A stretch of DNA of 64,000 nt from Alphaproteobacteria bacterium (GTDB lineage: Bacteria > Pseudomonadota > Alphaproteobacteria > Rhodospirillales > WMHbin7): NCBI GenBank assembly GCA_015231795.1, contig JADGAX010000001.1, positions 124,001 to 188,000 of the forward strand, in the 5' to 3' direction. The number at the start of each line of letters is the position of its first letter. Within the stretch, counting starts at the first letter, position 1. The notes below the pieces were generated by a model. It was not told where the DNA came from, searched no databases, and saw nothing but the letters and a program-made list of their open reading frames with translations. Below, piece by piece: positions 61,350 to 64,000 of the stretch. Position numbers and translations under genes: made by a program.

Positions 61350-62187
61350 CGAAGGTTTGCATGATCACGGCGGCCAGCACGATCAGCCCGCCGGTTACCG
61401 TGTAGAAGCTGGGCGTCTCGGAGACGAACAGCCAGACCCAAACCGGCGCCATGATCGCCTCGCCCAGCGTCAGAAGGCTGGCCTCGGCCGATGGTAGATG
61501 GCGCGTGCCATGCACGAACAAGATCAGGCCTGCGCCCAGTTGAACGAATCCCAGCAAGGCCAGCCAGGGAAGGTCAGCCAAGGGGATGGCGGACAGTTCG
61601 ACGAGGGGCAGGGTAACCAGCGCCGAAAACAGGCCGCCCAGGAAGGCCGACGGCACCATGTCGATATGACGTTTCTTGCGAAGCAGAACGACATTGGCCC
61701 CGAAGGCGAGGGCGACGCCCAGGCCGAAAGCCGTGCCCGCCACGGTCATTTGCCCCATGCCTTCGGCGAACATGACGCCTATGCCCAGCAAGGCCAGCAG
61801 AATGGCGGCCAGAATGGCCGGGCTTAGCTTCTCGCCCAGCCAAAGGCGAGCCAGCAGCGCCGAGACCAGCGGCGAGCCGCACATCAGCACATAGGCGTTG
61901 GCGACCGGCATATGGGTGATCGCCAGGATGAACATGACGAAGGAAGCGCCCAGCAACAGACCCGAGATCACGCCGGTCTTTCCGGCGGCGGCAAAGACGG
62001 CGACGGCGTTGCGCCGGTGGATCAGCAGCAAATACAGCCCCACGGCCAGGGCCATGAAAGCCGAGCGGGCGAAGACGACGGGCATTCCCTGGCTTTCCAT
62101 ATGCCGAACGATCAGCCCCGCCATGCTCCAGCACAGGGCTGCGGCCAGCACGAACAAAGTACCTTGAAGGCGGGGACTGATGATCAT
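61321..62187 (-). CDS. EamA/DMT-family transporter
   Basis: A ten-helix drug/metabolite-type exporter of 288 residues made of two EamA repeats. The first has LAAALCWSMAGLIVRHMESQ and ITHMPVANAYVLMCGSPLVSALLARLWLGEKL; the second has LGFVQLGAGLILFVHGTRHL and LGEAIMAPVWVWLFVSETP. Relatives export amino acids or metabolites; the cargo is unknown. The ATG at 62187 has only a weak ribosome site. Confidence 0.9.
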   Translation of the reverse strand: MIISPRLQGTLFVLAAALCWSMAGLIVRHMESQGMPVVFARSAFMALAVGLYLLLIHRRNAVAVFAAAGKTGVISGLLLGASFVMFILAITHMPVANAYVLMCGSPLVSALLARLWLGEKLSPAILAAILLALLGIGVMFAEGMGQMTVAGTAFGLGVALAFGANVVLLRKKRHIDMVPSAFLGGLFSALVTLPLVELSAIPLADLPWLALLGFVQLGAGLILFVHGTRHLPSAEASLLTLGEAIMAPVWVWLFVSETPSFYTVTGGLIVLAAVIMQTFATQKAANRG

Positions 62188-62291
62188 GGAAGGGGTCTAG
62201 CCTAATTATCGCCGCTTTCCAATGTTGAAGTATCGAGCGGCGTTCCAATGTCAGCGTCAGAACAGTCATCGCCAGCCGCGCTGTTCGATCC

Positions 62292-62513
62292 TCATACTTT
62301 CCAGAAGGGTTTTTCGGCCTCGGCCAGGGCATCGACCCGCGTCAGTCCCAAATCCATCAGCATTCTGTGGTCGAGCGAAGCCAATTGGCGGCGCGAACGC
62401 GATCTTTCGCCATAAGTTTCCAGACGTCGAAGGGCCGACAAAACGCCACGCAGGGCGACGTTGCGCCAGATGTGAATATGGCTGATCGGATTTTCGAGGG
62501 CGAGACTGGACAT
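62292..62513 (-). CDS. DUF1127 (YjiS-like) small protein
   Basis: A 73-residue basic protein ending in the DUF1127 signature: SRRQLASLDHRMLMDLGLTRVDAL, here split as SRRQLASLDH and RMLMDLGLTRVDAL, then AEKPFWK. Short DUF1127 proteins in alphaproteobacteria have been linked to phosphate and carbon metabolism through RNA binding, but this copy is longer at the N-terminus and its role is unknown. I chose the ATG at 62513 because GGAG lies seven bases upstream; 62525 is the next option. It is divergent from the LysR regulator. Confidence 0.8.
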   Translation of the reverse strand: MSSLALENPISHIHIWRNVALRGVLSALRRLETYGERSRSRRQLASLDHRMLMDLGLTRVDALAEAEKPFWKV

Positions 62514-62591
62514 GGCCATCTCCATTCGTTACGGTAGATAACGATGAAGCATGTTACCTTCTTACACAAAGCATCATTTCTCAATAAACTA

Positions 62592-62606
62592 GTTAGATAT
62601 ACTAAC
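62592..62606 (+). promoter_or_regulatory. Palindromic operator candidate before the LysR gene
   Basis: GTTAG, five bases (ATATA), CTAAC: a perfect interrupted palindrome of LysR-box type ending four bases before the regulator's start codon. It lies in the divergent promoter region with the DUF1127 gene and is a likely site for self-regulation. Confidence 0.45.
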
Positions 62607-62610
62607 CAAT

Positions 62611-63549
62611 ATGGCCCGCCGCCTGCCGCCCCTTGGCCCTTTAAGGGCCTTCGAAGCCGCCGCCCGCCATGGGCAGTTCCATCGCGCGGCCGAAGAATTG
62701 TGCGTTACCCCCGGGGCCATCAGTCAGCAAGTTCGCCAGTTCGAGGAATGGCTGGGCACCCCCTTGTTCGAGCGGGCGGGGCGGGGCGTGCGGCTGAATG
62801 GCGCGGGCAGGCAATTGGCGAGCGATCTGGCGGATTCGTTCGATCGCATCGAATTGTCGGTACAGCGCATTCAAAGATCGATCCGCGAGGGCCAGGGGCT
62901 GACGGTCTCGACGATCCCTTCCTTTTCGGCGCGCTGGCTGATACCGCGCCTGGGTTCGTTGAAGGCGCGATTGCCCGATCTGGACGTCCGTGTGTTGGTC
63001 TCGATCCATCCGGTCGATTTCGCGCGCGAGCCGGTGGATATGGCCGTGCGATATGGGCGAGGCGTCTATCCTGGTCTGGAAAGTCGCCTGCTTTTCCATG
63101 ATTCCTATGTGCCCGTTTGCAGCCCCGCCTTGCTGGGCGGGCGCAAGCGGCTTGAGCGTTTCGACGAATTGGCGGGCGTTCCGCTCTTGCATGAAGTGAT
63201 GGACATGATGCCAGAAGTCGATTGGCCGACATGGCTGAAATCCGTGGGCGCCGAAAGGGTCGACGCCAGCCGGGGGCCGCATTTCGCCTATACTCACATG
63301 GCGCTGCAAGCGGCGTTGGATGGGCAGGGCGTCGCCCTGACTCCTTCCTCCTATGTGGTTGATGATCTGGAAAGCGGGCGTTTGATCCGCCCCTTTCCCC
63401 AGGCGGTTCCAGGTTTCTATTCGAATTACTTGGTTTGCCCGAAAGAGCGCGCCAAAGAAGCCGCCATCGCCGCTTTCTGGAACTGGGCCGAGGACGAAAC
63501 GCAGCTGATGCGCCAGCGTCTTGTGGCTTTGGATATTCCCGTCAACTGA
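62611..63549 (+). CDS. LysR-family transcriptional regulator (GcvA-like)
   Basis: A 312-residue regulator. The N-terminal winged helix (about 8-65) has LRAFEAAARHGQFHRAAEEL and VTPGAISQQVRQFEEWLG, closest to the GcvA/AmpR branch; the rest is the ligand-binding domain (STIPSFSARWLIPRLG at about 95). No Shine-Dalgarno sequence precedes the ATG at 62611, where the palindrome sits instead, so the mRNA may be leaderless. The target genes are unknown; the divergent DUF1127 gene is the nearest candidate. Confidence 0.9.
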   Translation: MARRLPPLGPLRAFEAAARHGQFHRAAEELCVTPGAISQQVRQFEEWLGTPLFERAGRGVRLNGAGRQLASDLADSFDRIELSVQRIQRSIREGQGLTVSTIPSFSARWLIPRLGSLKARLPDLDVRVLVSIHPVDFAREPVDMAVRYGRGVYPGLESRLLFHDSYVPVCSPALLGGRKRLERFDELAGVPLLHEVMDMMPEVDWPTWLKSVGAERVDASRGPHFAYTHMALQAALDGQGVALTPSSYVVDDLESGRLIRPFPQAVPGFYSNYLVCPKERAKEAAIAAFWNWAEDETQLMRQRLVALDIPVN

Positions 63550-64000
63550 CTGGTGCTTGGGTTTCTGTTTCGCGCGCCAGATCGATCAGGCGCAGGAAAA
63601 TATCCGATTCCTGCGCGCCCGCCAGGGCATAGGCTTCATTGAAGACATAACTGGGAACGCCGTTGATGCCCAAGCGGTGGGCGCGGGCGTTCTCGGCTAC
63701 GATCTGACTGCTGTCCTCGGCGTCTTCAAGGGCTTGGATGATCAGGTCGTCATCCAACCCAAGACCCAAGCCGATATCTTGCAATTGCTTGAAATCACTT
63801 ATGTCTATTCCCTGGGCGAAATAGGCAAAGAACACCGCCTCAACGGCTTCGCCAGCCTTGCCCATCCGTCCCGCCAGGCGGATCAGACGGTGCGAGGGCA
63901 GGGAATCGGGCGTGCGCACGATGGTTTCAAACGAAAAGGGAATACCCTCGCCAGCACCGGCGGCAGCCACGGCGGAATACATCTGCTTGACGCGGTAGGG
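63542..64000 (-). CDS. DsbA/FrnE-family thioredoxin-fold oxidoreductase, N-terminus outside window
   Basis: The C-terminal 152 residues of a protein that continues past the window edge. The fragment has RLIRLAGRMGKAGEAVEAVF, FFAYFAQGIDISD, a long helical insert, and the ending NARAHRLGINGVPSYVFNEAYALAGAQ, which is the cis-Pro loop region (GVPSYVF) of FrnE/2-hydroxychromene-2-carboxylate-isomerase-like proteins. The active-site CxxC, if present, lies in the missing part. It converges on the LysR gene with an eight-base overlap. Confidence 0.85.
   Translation of the reverse strand, partial: PYRVKQMYSAVAAAGAGEGIPFSFETIVRTPDSLPSHRLIRLAGRMGKAGEAVEAVFFAYFAQGIDISDFKQLQDIGLGLGLDDDLIIQALEDAEDSSQIVAENARAHRLGINGVPSYVFNEAYALAGAQESDIFLRLIDLARETETQAPVS

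Overview
The window is a high-GC bacterial chromosome segment from an alphaproteobacterium, most likely a member of the Rhodospirillales (Magnetospirillum/Rhodospirillum-like). The evidence is the gene order uppS-cdsA-dxr-rseP-bamA-skp-lpxD-fabZ-lpxA-lpxI-lpxB, the use of LpxI (DUF1009), alphaproteobacterial LexA boxes of the form GTTC-N7-GTTC next to lexA, the order trpGDC-moaC-moeA-lexA converging on comEC, and the tig-clpP, rpoZ-rel-pdxJ-acpS-lepB-rnc-era-recO-parC series. The species assignment is inference; no rRNA or marker search was possible.

Region 1 (1-11.2 kb, + strand) is an envelope-building operon: the end of undecaprenyl-PP synthase, CDP-DAG synthase, DXP reductoisomerase, site-2 protease RseP, BamA, the chaperone Skp, and the Raetz lipid A enzymes LpxD, LpxA, LpxI and LpxB with FabZ. 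It ends with glyoxalase I. Region 2 (11.2-14 kb) is an accessory insertion. A RelE/ParE-type toxin-antitoxin pair lies between gloA and a second, broken copy of the gloA 3' end (100 bp repeat, 96 percent identical). An AT-rich, probably acquired gene for a secreted LprI-like protein follows. Region 3 (14-30 kb) holds gltA, gltX, comEC, lexA with its SOS boxes, moeA, moaC, trpC, trpD, trpG, a D-amino-acid dehydrogenase, a TPR protein, the NAD(P)HX repair enzyme and a protoglobin-coupled chemoreceptor.

Region 4 (30-42.5 kb, + strand) is housekeeping: tRNA-Leu(TAG), tig, clpP, rpoZ, the bifunctional (p)ppGpp enzyme, pdxJ, acpS, an oppositely oriented metallophosphoesterase, lepB, rnc, era, recO and parC. 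Region 5 (42.5-54 kb) is transport and stress. It has a small secreted Cys/His protein next to a Tat-exported multicopper oxidase, a SulP-STAS permease with an unusual Cys-containing tail, and a MASE1 histidine kinase with a FixJ-type regulator. Divergent from the kinase are two consecutive TRAP membrane-subunit pairs, the first one atypical, and a single convergent DctP receptor gene. Region 6 (54-64 kb) carries the N-end-rule transferase bpt, an RDD protein, motB and motA, a flavin reductase, a penicillin-acylase-family hydrolase, an alpha/beta hydrolase, an EamA transporter, a DUF1127 protein, a LysR regulator and a DsbA/FrnE-family gene cut by the window edge.

No CRISPR array, insertion sequence, prophage or rRNA operon was seen. 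I did not find a clear multi-gene undescribed system. The best leads are the gloA-repeat/toxin-antitoxin island with its orphan secreted protein, the doubled TRAP cluster with a kinase and a shared palindrome, and the long inverted repeat between comEC and lexA.
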